This document shows positions 17,886-25,168 of a stretch of DNA of 64,000 nt, piece after piece. Both the position numbers and the translations under genes were made by a program. Below the pieces are notes generated by a model, which saw only the letters and a program-made list of their open reading frames with translations, was not told where the DNA came from and searched no databases. Source of the DNA: Nitrosopumilaceae archaeon. Its GTDB lineage: Archaea; Thermoproteota; Nitrososphaeria; Nitrososphaerales; Nitrosopumilaceae. Position 1 is the stretch's first letter. Every line of letters starts with the position of its first letter. The stretch covers positions 1-64,000 of the forward strand of contig UYNY03000069.1 of assembly GCA_900620265.3 (NCBI GenBank). Reading direction: 5' to 3'.

Positions 17886-18313
17886 GCGACGAGGAGCTGG
17901 AGCGGCTAAAGGCGCGGCGCCTAGAGGAGATGAAGCGTAACGCGTCGGGCCGCGCGGCAGGCGGGCAGGCAGGCGGGCAGGCAGGCGGCCAGTCAGGCGG
18001 CCAGGACGGCGGGCAGGACGGCGGGCCGGATGCCCGGCAGGACCCCCGCCGCCTGCTGGTCTCCAGGCTGGGGTTCCGGGGTGAGGAGGTGCTGCGCAAC
18101 GCAGAGGCCCAGTTCCCGTCCCAGACGCGCGTCCTCGTCGAGCAGCTTGCGGCGCTCGCCGCAACGGGCGAGCTGCCGGCCGTGATAGACGGGGGGCGCC
18201 TGCTTGCCTTCTTCCGGGCCGTCGGGCTGAACGTGCGGATGGATACCACGATAAAGGTCGAAAAGGACGGCGAGCTGGTCTCGCTTGCCGACAAGATGAG
18301 GTCGGAGGGGTGA
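17882..18313 (+). CDS. PDCD5-family DNA-binding protein, apparent CTG start
   Basis: 143 aa if it starts at 17882. The PDCD5 N-terminal helix SDEELERLKARRLEEMKR is encoded in frame upstream of the first ATG (17930), but the only codon available at its head is CTG, overlapping the rtcB stop (cTGA). The core is typical: RGEEVLRNAEAQFP, VLVEQLAAL, and the C-terminal EKDGELVSLADKM. A Gly/Gln/Ala spacer of tandem GGQA/GGQD units (17950-18035) sits between helix and core, longer than in most homologues. PDCD5 proteins bind nucleic acid or chaperonin in archaea. Either CTG initiation or a shorter ATG form is possible. Confidence 0.75.
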   Translation: MSDEELERLKARRLEEMKRNASGRAAGGQAGGQAGGQSGGQDGGQDGGPDARQDPRRLLVSRLGFRGEEVLRNAEAQFPSQTRVLVEQLAALAATGELPAVIDGGRLLAFFRAVGLNVRMDTTIKVEKDGELVSLADKMRSEG

Positions 18314-18615
18314 TAACGCTCGAGGTGGGGTCGACCGATCCCGGCTCGTCCGTCCTCTGCATAAAGCGGGCCCTCTCCCACATGGAGACGCTGCTCGGGC
18401 AGCCCGGCGGGTACTCGCTCGGGCCGTCCTCGTCGCGCGCCGGGTGGACGTTCTTCCCGCTCGCCATCGGCGACGGGTTTGAAGAGGCGATACGCGCAAG
18501 GTTCGGCGACATGATATCAAGGTACAGGAGGTCGAGCAACGACGAAAAGCTCGCCCGGTTCATGTCCGACTATCTCGAGTCGCGCGGGTGCGGCGCGCGC
18601 GTGCGCCTCGCCTAG
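18310..18615 (+). CDS. Small protein of unknown function downstream of PDCD5
   Basis: 101 aa with a GTG start overlapping the PDCD5 stop (GTGA). It has a compact alpha/beta look ([20 protein letters not shown], then [21 protein letters not shown]), a single Cys in each half and a basic end. Translational coupling ties it to rtcB-PDCD5. No family recognised. Its stop faces the rps11 stop on the other strand with a 4-nt overlap. Confidence 0.6.
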   Translation: MITLEVGSTDPGSSVLCIKRALSHMETLLGQPGGYSLGPSSSRAGWTFFPLAIGDGFEEAIRARFGDMISRYRRSSNDEKLARFMSDYLESRGCGARVRLA

Positions 18616-19325
18616 ACGCGCCTTCCCCTCTTGCCGCCCTTCTTCCTGGTCGTGTCGTGCGGTATCGGCGTGACGTCGTCTATCCTGCCGATGTTAAAGC
18701 CGCCCCTGGCCAGCGCCCTGATGGCCGCCTGCGCCCCGGGCCCCGGCACGCGCGAGCCCACCCCGCCGACCGCCCTGACCCTTATGTGGAACTTTGAGAA
18801 CCCCTTTGACCTTGCCGACTCGACGACCGCGTTGGCCGCCTTCATCGCGGCGAACGGCGATGACTCGTACCTGTCGGCCGTGACGTGTATGCCGCCGGAG
18901 CTTATCGCGACGGTCTCGGCGCCGGTAAGATCCGTCATGTGGATTATCGTGTTGTTATAGCTGCTATAGATGTGCACGATGCCGATCTTTTGGTCCTTTT
19001 CCTCCTCGGGCTCCCCGGATCCGGCCCCCGTCCCGGGCTCGGCCGGCTTTTCATCCCCGGTACCTGCCGGCGCCTCTGCCGGCTTTTCATCCCCGGTACC
19101 TGCCGGCGCCTCTGCCGGCTTTTCATCACCGGCCGGCGCCTCTGCCGGCTTTACATCACCGGCCGGCGCCTCTGCCGGCCTGTCGTCGACTGCCGGCGCC
19201 CCTGCAGGCCCGGCACCCGCACCAGGTCCCGCCCCGCCATCACCGCTTGGAGGCGCCGCCTCCGGGACCTGCGCCGCTCCCGGCGCGTCCTCCGGCCTTG
19301 GGGCCGTCCCGTCCTGCTCTGACAA
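18612..19325 (-). CDS. rps11: Ribosomal protein S11 with long Ala/Pro/Glu-rich N-terminal extension
   Basis: 237 aa from a TTG at 19325, placed 27 nt after the TATA-like ggttttttaagc (19345-19357). The C-terminal ~128 residues are an ordinary archaeal S11 ([20 protein letters not shown] through [12 protein letters not shown] and [17 protein letters not shown]). The first ~105 residues are an extension built from tandem units such as [12 protein letters not shown], encoded by 36- and 30-bp DNA repeats. Typical archaeal S11 has only a few residues before the core. The extension is acidic, unlike the rRNA-binding core, and likely projects from the 30S platform; function unknown. Confidence 0.88.
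   Translation of the reverse strand: MSEQDGTAPRPEDAPGAAQVPEAAPPSGDGGAGPGAGAGPAGAPAVDDRPAEAPAGDVKPAEAPAGDEKPAEAPAGTGDEKPAEAPAGTGDEKPAEPGTGAGSGEPEEEKDQKIGIVHIYSSYNNTIIHMTDLTGAETVAISSGGIHVTADRYESSPFAAMKAANAVVESARSKGFSKFHIRVRAVGGVGSRVPGPGAQAAIRALARGGFNIGRIDDVTPIPHDTTRKKGGKRGRRV
19043..19174. repeat. In-frame tandem repeats in rps11 extension
   Basis: Two 36-bp units (19043-19078 and 19079-19114) are followed by two 30-bp units (19115-19144 and 19145-19174) that lack six bases (ggtacc-type segment), then a degenerate fifth unit. All lengths are multiples of three, so the reading frame is kept. Confidence 0.85.
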
Positions 19326-19359
19326 CTGGGCGGCTGTCAACCGGGGGCTTAAAAAACCA

Positions 19360-20226
19360 TTATCTGCGCCGCCGCCCGAGGTGCCTCCACCCCCGGTCGG
19401 CAAGCGGCCTGCCCCCCAGCCTGACGCCGGATCCGCGCGATGCCGCCCCGATCCTGGCCACCGGGACCCCCATCCTCGAGGCCCCCGCCCGTATCGACCT
19501 CCCGGCCGAGCCGGGCGCCGTAAAGACGATCTCGTACTCCTCGCCGCCCTGGAAGACCAGCCGCTCAAGATCGAGGCCCCGCCTGCCGGCGTACGCGGCG
19601 ACCCCGCGCGCCGCCGGCACGTCATCCACGTCGATCCGGACGCCGGACGCGCCGGCTATCCCGTGGAGCGTGGCGGCCAGCCCGTCGCTCGAGTCCATCG
19701 CGGCAGTCGCGTATCTTGCGTTCCACACCCCGAACTCTAGCCTAGCTGCCGGCGCCATGACGTACCTCCTGAACCTCGATCCCCCCGACATTGCAGAGTC
19801 AAGCCCGGCCGCGGCCCCCCCGAACGGCCCCGTCACGTAGACGTCGTCGCCGGGCCTCGCGCCCCCCCTCGGGATCATCCCGGACGTCCTGCCGACGAGG
19901 CATATCGTGACCGACGCCTCGCCCTCGCCGGTATCGCCCGCTACCATCCTGACCCCGTACCTGCGGCAGGCGCGCCCGACCCCGCCGGCCATCCTCCGCG
20001 CGTAGGACGCGGTGGTGCCCTCCGGCAGGCTGACCGATATCGTCCCGAACTCGGGCCTCACCCCCTTTGCCGCAAGGTCGCTGACGCAGGCGACGACGGC
20101 CTTTGCGCCGGCCTCCCCCGGGCCCATTCCGGGCGGCGCGTCCGTCCGGAGTACCAGCGTGTCGGTGCACGCGGCAAGCACCTGCCCGCCGGCCCTGAAC
20201 GATCCGGCGTCCTCCGGCGGCCCCAC
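19360..20226 (-). CDS. thiL: Thiamine-monophosphate kinase
   Basis: 288 aa as given from a GTG. ThiL phosphorylates TMP to thiamine diphosphate. Motifs: LRTDAPPG with the metal-binding Asp, [17 protein letters not shown], the VAGDTGEG loop, [11 protein letters not shown] and the terminal GGEEYEIVF. The family N-terminus (ERRIAGIFAAALG before GPPEDAG) is encoded in frame upstream to about 20265 but holds no ATG, GTG or TTG, so the true start is either non-canonical near the glmM stop or the protein is shorter than its relatives. Follows the phosphohexomutase gene on the same strand. Confidence 0.85.
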   Translation of the reverse strand: MGPPEDAGSFRAGGQVLAACTDTLVLRTDAPPGMGPGEAGAKAVVACVSDLAAKGVRPEFGTISVSLPEGTTASYARRMAGGVGRACRRYGVRMVAGDTGEGEASVTICLVGRTSGMIPRGGARPGDDVYVTGPFGGAAAGLDSAMSGGSRFRRYVMAPAARLEFGVWNARYATAAMDSSDGLAATLHGIAGASGVRIDVDDVPAARGVAAYAGRRGLDLERLVFQGGEEYEIVFTAPGSAGRSIRAGASRMGVPVARIGAASRGSGVRLGGRPLADRGWRHLGRRRR

Positions 20227-20266
20227 CCCGAGCGCGGCCGCAAATATCCCTGCTATGCGCCGCTCG

Positions 20267-21526
20267 TCAGGCGCTAATGTCCCTCACCATGCCCTCCGCG
20301 CCGCCTGCCATCCTTGCGCACCGCGCCGCGTCGCGCGCCTCGGCCGACACCCTGATGACGTCCTCCGTGTTCGAGCCGCGCACGAGCACCCATCCGTCCC
20401 CGTCCGACGCCCTGAGCCCGTGCTCCGTCCCGACCTCGCCGTACTCTTTCCTGAACGCCGCCTCCATCCCCTCCAGTATGCGCCCGTGCATGGCGGCCGG
20501 CGCGCGCACGGACCTCCTGACCTGCGTGTACCGCGCGGCGCACCCTGCCGCCTCGTCAAACTCTGGGGTCCCGTGCATCGCCGCTATCATCGCGCCGGCC
20601 AGCATGCCGTCGCGGCACCAGTTGAACGAGGGCAGTATGAAGCCGCCGCTGCTCCCCTCGCCGCCCGCGTCGGCGCCCCTCCTTGATATCTCGGCCGCCA
20701 CGTTGGCCTCGCCCACGCCGGCCATGTACGCCCTGCCGCCGGCCCCCTCCACGTACTCGCGCGCCGCCTGGCTCGTATCGGCGCTGAACACAAAGTCCCT
20801 GCACCCCGATCTTACGGCGGCGGCCACCCCGAGCACCAGCGTCGCGTCAGGCGACAGCCTCCTGCCCCCTATGACCAGCACCAGCCTGTCCCCGTCAAGG
20901 TCAAACGCCATCCCGATGTCGCCGCCGGCCCCGGCCAGCTCCCGGAGGCCCGAGGCCGTCGGGTCCGGCCCCCGGTCTGACGGCACGTCGCGGACGGCGC
21001 ACCCTATCCCCCTCATGATGTCGTGGGCATAGCCGGCGGCCGCCCCGCCGCCCGCGTCTATCGCGACGCTCGGCCTGCCCCGCGCCCGCCCCGCCGCCGC
21101 GGCCGCCTCCTCCGCGTATCTTGTCTCGAGCTTTTCCAGCCTGCCGGCGCCGTCGCCGGCCCCCTCCACCCCCAGCATCTCCCGGAGCTCCTCCCCCCCG
21201 AGCCCCCTGCCCCCTATGACGAACTTTAGCCCGTTCCACTCGAGCGGGTTGTGCGACGACGTCACGATTACCCCGGCCCCGTGCGTCCTTGACTCCCTGA
21301 ATACCGCCGGCGTCGGGGCCACCCCCATGTCCAGCACGTCGGTGCCGCCGGCCATCAGCGCGGCCGCTGCCGCGTCGGCGAGCGCCGCCCCGCTCGGCCT
21401 CGTGTCCCTGCCGAGGACGCACCTCCCGCCGGCAAGGCGCGAAAAGCTCCCGCAGAAACCCATCACCTCGGCGGGACCGATCTCCGTCCCGGCGATCCCG
21501 CGTATCCCGGATACGGTCTTTCTCAT
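20267..21526 (-). CDS. glmM: Alpha-D-phosphohexomutase (phosphoglucosamine/phosphomannomutase)
   Basis: 419 aa. The phosphoserine loop is VTSSHNPLEWNG, the metal loop MAFDLDGDRLVLV, and the C-terminal phosphate-binding loop LVRGSNTEDVIRVSAEA. N-terminus SGIRGIAG is also typical. The family interconverts hexose 1- and 6-phosphates for sugar nucleotides used in surface glycans; which sugar cannot be read from the sequence, so the symbol is provisional. ATG 25 nt from the AT-rich box shared with the divergent tRNA-Thr. Confidence 0.85.
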   Translation of the reverse strand: MRKTVSGIRGIAGTEIGPAEVMGFCGSFSRLAGGRCVLGRDTRPSGAALADAAAAALMAGGTDVLDMGVAPTPAVFRESRTHGAGVIVTSSHNPLEWNGLKFVIGGRGLGGEELREMLGVEGAGDGAGRLEKLETRYAEEAAAAAGRARGRPSVAIDAGGGAAAGYAHDIMRGIGCAVRDVPSDRGPDPTASGLRELAGAGGDIGMAFDLDGDRLVLVIGGRRLSPDATLVLGVAAAVRSGCRDFVFSADTSQAAREYVEGAGGRAYMAGVGEANVAAEISRRGADAGGEGSSGGFILPSFNWCRDGMLAGAMIAAMHGTPEFDEAAGCAARYTQVRRSVRAPAAMHGRILEGMEAAFRKEYGEVGTEHGLRASDGDGWVLVRGSNTEDVIRVSAEARDAARCARMAGGAEGMVRDISA

Positions 21527-21543
21527 GGCGCCGCCACTGAAAG

Positions 21544-21556
21544 GCTTTTTATTAAC
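21544..21556. promoter_or_regulatory. Shared AT-rich promoter for glmM and tRNA-Thr
   Basis: The word gctttttattaac lies about 25 nt upstream of both the glmM ATG (21526, minus) and the first base of the tRNA (21578, plus). Confidence 0.5.
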
Positions 21557-21577
21557 TCTAGTAGGGGGGCCGCCCGC

Positions 21578-21651
21578 GCCTCGGTAGCTCAGCCTGGTAG
21601 AGCGAACGCCTCGTAAGCGTTAGGTCGCGGGTTCAGATCCCGTCCGAGGCT
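21578..21651 (+). tRNA. tRNA-Thr(CGT)
   Basis: Complete cloverleaf read by eye: acceptor gcctcgg pairs with ccgaggc, D-stem gctc/gagc, anticodon stem aacgc/gcgtt with loop ctcgtaa (anticodon CGT), T-stem gcggg/cccgt with loop ttcagat. Discriminator T, no encoded CCA, no intron. Confidence 0.95.
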
Positions 21652-21652
21652 C

Positions 21653-21733
21653 TCACACTTCACGCAGGCCCGCATCCTCGATGTCCTTCTCCAGCTCCTT
21701 GCCGAGCCCGACCCACCACTTGCCCGCGTCCAT
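21653..21733 (-). CDS. Possible 26-aa small protein
   Basis: Very short frame beginning MDAGKWWVGLGKELEKDIED and ending GLREV. It has its own TATA-like ctataag 25-27 nt upstream (around 21757-21763), matching the leaderless pattern of real genes here. The predicted product is one amphipathic helix with two Trp. Its stop touches the 3' end of tRNA-Thr. Function unknown; only the promoter spacing and sensible composition argue for it. Confidence 0.45.
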   Translation of the reverse strand: MDAGKWWVGLGKELEKDIEDAGLREV

Positions 21734-21803
21734 CCGCGGCGCCCCCGGGATCCTCCCTTATAGATCTGTCGGATGGCGCGCCGGATCCCCCGGCCCGGAT
21801 TCC

Positions 21804-22001
21804 CTACCCCGCGGCCCCCGGCTGCTCGTCCCGCCTCGCCCTGATCCTGTTCCTGGCTATTATCACGGCCAGGGCCCCCGCCGCGCACGCCAGGAAGACG
21901 GGCGACATGCCCGGCTCGACGGCCGGCACCAGCAGCCCCATGAAAGAGACTGCCGTCACGCCGACCAGCGCAAACCCGGCAGCCTCGAGCGCCCGCAGCA
22001 T
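21804..22001 (-). CDS. Small membrane protein with two hydrophobic segments
   Basis: 65 aa. Two hydrophobic stretches (about residues 7-28 and 32-50) are followed by a basic tail NRIRARRDEQPG, giving a hairpin with the C-terminus in the cytoplasm by the positive-inside rule. Divergent from the small membrane protein at 22056, with AT-rich sequence (aaaagatatatgg) between. No family recognised. Confidence 0.5.
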   Translation of the reverse strand: MLRALEAAGFALVGVTAVSFMGLLVPAVEPGMSPVFLACAAGALAVIIARNRIRARRDEQPGAAG

Positions 22002-22055
22002 GGCCCCCCGGGCGGCGTCAAAAAGATATATGGTTTTGCCACGGGCCCCTCCCGC

Positions 22056-22271
22056 ATGGGCCCGTACAGCTCCGTGATACTCGCTGCCATGGCAGTCGGG
22101 ATCCCGATCGCGTTCCTCGACCCCTCGACGGGCGCCCTCCGCGACCCCCCCTTCTACCTGCTCTTCTGGTCCTCGATAGCGGGCATCTCGGCGATCATCA
22201 TATACGGCTCGTACAGGGGCCGGCAGGAGAGGAGGCGGGAGAATGCAAGGCGGAAGAGGCCCAGAAAGTGA
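22056..22271 (+). CDS. Small membrane protein with basic C-terminal tail
   Basis: 71 aa; ATG 25 nt after agatatatgg (22024-22033). Two hydrophobic segments (about 6-23 and 34-52) precede a strongly basic tail, YRGRQERRRENARRKRPRK. Length and layout resemble small hairpin proteins found near regulators in Thaumarchaeota. Function unknown. Ends 2 nt before the stop of the facing regulator gene. Confidence 0.55.
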   Translation: MGPYSSVILAAMAVGIPIAFLDPSTGALRDPPFYLLFWSSIAGISAIIIYGSYRGRQERRRENARRKRPRK

Positions 22272-22273
22272 TC

Positions 22274-22552
22274 CTAGAGCTCGAGCCCGAATGACTCTGC
22301 GATCTCTGAGAACCTGGAATACGACTCGAGGTACTGCCTCCCCTTTGCCGTTATCACGAATGTGTTCTTGCCGTCGTACTCGATCTTGTTTATCAGCCCG
22401 GCCCCCGTCAGGTTGGAGAGGAACTTTGAGAGCCTCGTATACGAGACGTTGGCCTTTGAGATCAGGTGGGTCGTCTTTATCCCCTGTGCCCCCGACTCGC
22501 TGGTGGCTACCAGGACGTCTGCCATTATCTGCATGCTGGTCCTGTATGGCAT
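22274..22552 (-). CDS. Winged-helix transcriptional regulator
   Basis: 92 aa beginning MPYRTSMQIMADVLVA. ATG lies about 25 nt from gcttataacc. Body is a winged helix: ISKANVSYTRLSKFLSNLTGAGLI as recognition helix, then the wing YDGKNTFVITAKGRQYLE. It ends SEIAESFGLEL, almost the same as the paralogue at 29700 (AESFGLSI). This kind of ~95-aa single-domain regulator is expanded in Thaumarchaeota. A long palindrome (22597-22617) lies upstream and may be its operator. Confidence 0.8.
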   Translation of the reverse strand: MPYRTSMQIMADVLVATSESGAQGIKTTHLISKANVSYTRLSKFLSNLTGAGLINKIEYDGKNTFVITAKGRQYLESYSRFSEIAESFGLEL

Positions 22553-22596
22553 GTCCGGGCCCCGGCCGTCTACGGTTATAAGCCTATCAGGCGGGC

Positions 22597-22617
22597 AGCG
22601 ATCAGATTCTGATCGCT
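22597..22617. promoter_or_regulatory. Perfect palindrome between divergent genes
   Basis: The core gcgatcagattctgatcgc is a perfect 19-nt palindrome, extended to 21 by flanking a and t. It lies between the TATA-like elements of the regulator gene (start 22552) and the gene at 22653, which fits an operator for either or both. Confidence 0.55.
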
Positions 22618-22652
22618 CAGACACAAATACGGCCCCGATCGCCCCCCGGGCC

Positions 22653-23237
22653 GTGCCAGAGCATCCAGTCCCGTGGTACGGCGGCCTCGAGGGGGTGGCG
22701 TACCGGTACTATGACCTCCGGATGAACATCGTCCCGCTCGTCGGGTCCCTCAAGGAGGCCTCGAGCATCTGGTACGAGACGGCCCACTGGTGGGTCGACC
22801 CGAGCATCCGCGTCCGGTTCGTCGAGGCCGGGGAGAGGTACTGGTTCGTGATGGGGTCCGAGTCCCGCAAGCCGGCCTCCAACAGGGGCTTCTTCAAGGA
22901 GCTTGCAAGGTCGGAGCACTATGAGCGCTTCAAGCGCGGGCACGGCGGCGAGGCATACTTGCGCTTTGGGACGTACGACCGGCTTGATCTTGCCGCCGCC
23001 AAAAAGCGCGACGTCTGCGACTGCGGCCACGAGGCGGGCGACCACGACGAGGGCGACGGCGACGCCTGCCTATTCTACGAGTGCTCCTGCCGTAGGTTCT
23101 CCAGCCTGCAGGTGCGCCTCTTCAAGCGCCGCAAGACGATCACGGACATACTCTTCCTTGACGAGGGGTCTGCGCGCGGCGACCAGCTGGCGTGGAACTG
23201 CCTCGAGTCAAACAAGTACTCGCTCAGCCGCGGTTGA
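22653..23237 (+). CDS. Unknown protein with C-terminal Cys/His cluster
   Basis: 194 aa from a GTG 25 nt after acaaatac. The N-terminal ~120 residues are Trp/Tyr/Arg-rich (WYGGLEGVAYRYYDLRMN, WYETAHWWVDPSIRVRF). Near 120-150 lies CDCGHEAGDHDEGDGDACLF then CSC, a compact Cys/His group likely to bind zinc or iron. The end is basic, KRRKTITDILFLDEG. I do not recognise the family. Divergent from the regulator across the palindrome; its 3' end overlaps the small zinc protein on the other strand. Confidence 0.6.
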   Translation: MPEHPVPWYGGLEGVAYRYYDLRMNIVPLVGSLKEASSIWYETAHWWVDPSIRVRFVEAGERYWFVMGSESRKPASNRGFFKELARSEHYERFKRGHGGEAYLRFGTYDRLDLAAAKKRDVCDCGHEAGDHDEGDGDACLFYECSCRRFSSLQVRLFKRRKTITDILFLDEGSARGDQLAWNCLESNKYSLSRG

Positions 23238-23379
23238 TCCTGACGTGGTCCCCCGGATAGTGCTCGTCAAGCCCGGCCGAGTAGCACGCCCCGCAGACGG
23301 GGCCCTCCATCCCCCACTCCTTCATCGGGACGTACCTCTGCTGCATCTCCTTCCCGCACCTGGCGCACTTTGGCCTCAA
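23224..23379 (-). CDS. Small zinc-ribbon protein
   Basis: 51 aa from a TTG about 27 nt after gcttttttac. Two Cys pairs, KCARCGKEM near the N-terminus and PVCGACYSAGL about 20 residues later, form a zinc ribbon. The rest is MQQRYVPMKEWGMEG between them and a short tail. Possible nucleic-acid or protein binding; no family named. Overlaps the 3' end of the gene at 22653 by 14 nt. Confidence 0.6.
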   Translation of the reverse strand: MRPKCARCGKEMQQRYVPMKEWGMEGPVCGACYSAGLDEHYPGDHVRINRG

Positions 23380-23422
23380 CGGGCCGCCGCCCCGCGCCCG
23401 GCGTAAAAAAGCCTTTGCTCCG

Positions 23423-25168
23423 TTAAATACGGCCCCCGCGCACGGCCTCCCTGAGGGCCGCGATGCCGTCCTCCTCCTGCCTCATCTTCTTCTGGACCAC
23501 CCGCAGCATCGAGTCGCTCCAGACGTGCCTTGAGAAAAAGTTGTGCTTTGTGTTGGCGCGCTCCATCTCGTCCTCGACCGTCGTATCCTCGAGGAACTTT
23601 GTCACTATGGTGTCGGCAAGCCCGAGCACCCCCGAGTTGAGCTGGTGGTCCCTGAACAGCGGCTCCATGTTCCGCACCTCGGCCCTGAACTCGCCGCCTG
23701 CCCCGAGCACCCCCCCGCAGAGCAGCCTAAAGTAGACGGCCACGAAGAAGAGCGTCGCGTACCTCTTGGTGCGGTGCCCGCCGTGCTTGCCGTACCCGAG
23801 GGCCGCCTTTGCGTGCTCCTTTGCCAGGTACGGGTACAGCAGCAGGCGGTGGTCGTCCCTGAGGCCCTCGTTGAAGACGTCCCCGTACTTGCGGCCCCTC
23901 GGCAGGAACTGGGCCGGCGAGCTGTACGCCTCGGCAGGCCTCTGCTCTATCCCGGCGACGAGCGCCTGTATGGCGTCCTTTGCGACTATGACCTTCCTGT
24001 GGGAGGCCGGCAGGTACGGGTTGTACGCGGGGTCGCCGCCGTACTGGGACTGCTTTGACCTTGACATGGTGTCAAACGAGCCGGCCTGTATCTCGTAAAA
24101 GTAGCCGCAGCCGGCCAGCTGCGACTGGACCGACTTGTGAAAGTCCATCAGTGATACCAGGTCCTTGCCGCGCACGGAGTTCTGCGAGTTCCTGTACTTT
24201 GTAATGTTGTTCTGCTCCTCCTCGCCGGCCCTGATGATCGTGACGGTCATCTCCCCGTCCATGTTCTTGGACCTCCTCGACTGGTCCAGTATCGAGTTTG
24301 ACGTCTGGGCGCCGTTGACTATCTGCGGCGAGTCAAGCTCCACGAGGTTGCCGCCGATCTCCTCAAAGTCGGCCACCACGATCGTGATCCCGTTGTTATA
24401 GTAGAAGAACCTCGACGGGTGCCCCTGCAGCGTGTCGCGCATGCCCTTGTTCACGGTCGTCTTGAACTGGAGCCACTGCCTGATGTTCGAGTCAAAGACA
24501 TAGTCGCGGTTCCTCGCCACGAACTCTGCCAGGTCCCGCAGCCTTATCACGCCGAGTATCGTGTTCTTGTAGGTGAGCATCTTCTCCAGCCGTATCTGGG
24601 ACCTCTTGCCCTCGGCCGGCTTTTTGATCCTGTCCCAGAGCATCTGCACCATGCGCCTGCCGTCTATGACCTCTATCCCGCCGCCCGGATAGTCGGCGTC
24701 CTGGTCGGTCACGTAGCAGCACTTTACGCGGAGCCTCTTGTCCCGTATGGTGGTGACAAGGTGGGCCAGCTCGGGCCTCAGGCCCGAAGCGTCCCGCCGC
24801 TGGAGGGCGGCCGCGTCGTCCCGCAGCTTTGAGATGGCGGCATCCGAGTGGGACGAGCCGTACTTTGACTGGAAGAGCCGGATCGTGTCGTCCGAAAAGT
24901 CGACCGGCAGGTAGGCGTCTATCCCGAGGTCGTTGGCCCCGTCTATTATGGCGTCAGTCGCGTCGTCCTCGGTCGCCTCGAATACCCGGGTCAGCACCCA
25001 GTGGAGGAAGCGGTGCCCCTTCTCGGTCTCGCTCGCAGAGTCCTCGGCGTACGCCCTGGCGTTCTCCAGTATGTTCTCGGCGAACCCCTCGAGGGGCGGC
25101 GTGCTGCCCGCCTGGAGCGTCCCCGATCCGGGGATGTATTCGAGCAGCCCGCCCTCTTCCTGGTCCAC
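23423..25168 (-). CDS. AIPR-family (abortive phage infection) protein
   Basis: 581 aa from a GTG at 25168. The centre matches the AIPR domain: NIRQWLQFKTTVNKGMRDTL, FFYYNNGITIVVADFEEIGG, and the hallmark SPQIVNGAQTSNSILDQSRR, followed by IIRAGEEEQNNITKYRNSQN. The N-terminal ~200 residues resemble a restriction-endonuclease-like fold (GANDLGIDAYLPVDFSD, then FQSKYG as a D-x-QxK-type active site), so a nuclease is plausible. AIPR proteins were named from phage abortive-infection genes and occur near restriction systems. The start is uncertain: a TATA-like tatata at 25231 is 65 nt away and no canonical codon lies at leaderless distance. Confidence 0.8.
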   Translation of the reverse strand: MDQEEGGLLEYIPGSGTLQAGSTPPLEGFAENILENARAYAEDSASETEKGHRFLHWVLTRVFEATEDDATDAIIDGANDLGIDAYLPVDFSDDTIRLFQSKYGSSHSDAAISKLRDDAAALQRRDASGLRPELAHLVTTIRDKRLRVKCCYVTDQDADYPGGGIEVIDGRRMVQMLWDRIKKPAEGKRSQIRLEKMLTYKNTILGVIRLRDLAEFVARNRDYVFDSNIRQWLQFKTTVNKGMRDTLQGHPSRFFYYNNGITIVVADFEEIGGNLVELDSPQIVNGAQTSNSILDQSRRSKNMDGEMTVTIIRAGEEEQNNITKYRNSQNSVRGKDLVSLMDFHKSVQSQLAGCGYFYEIQAGSFDTMSRSKQSQYGGDPAYNPYLPASHRKVIVAKDAIQALVAGIEQRPAEAYSSPAQFLPRGRKYGDVFNEGLRDDHRLLLYPYLAKEHAKAALGYGKHGGHRTKRYATLFFVAVYFRLLCGGVLGAGGEFRAEVRNMEPLFRDHQLNSGVLGLADTIVTKFLEDTTVEDEMERANTKHNFFSRHVWSDSMLRVVQKKMRQEEDGIAALREAVRGGRI

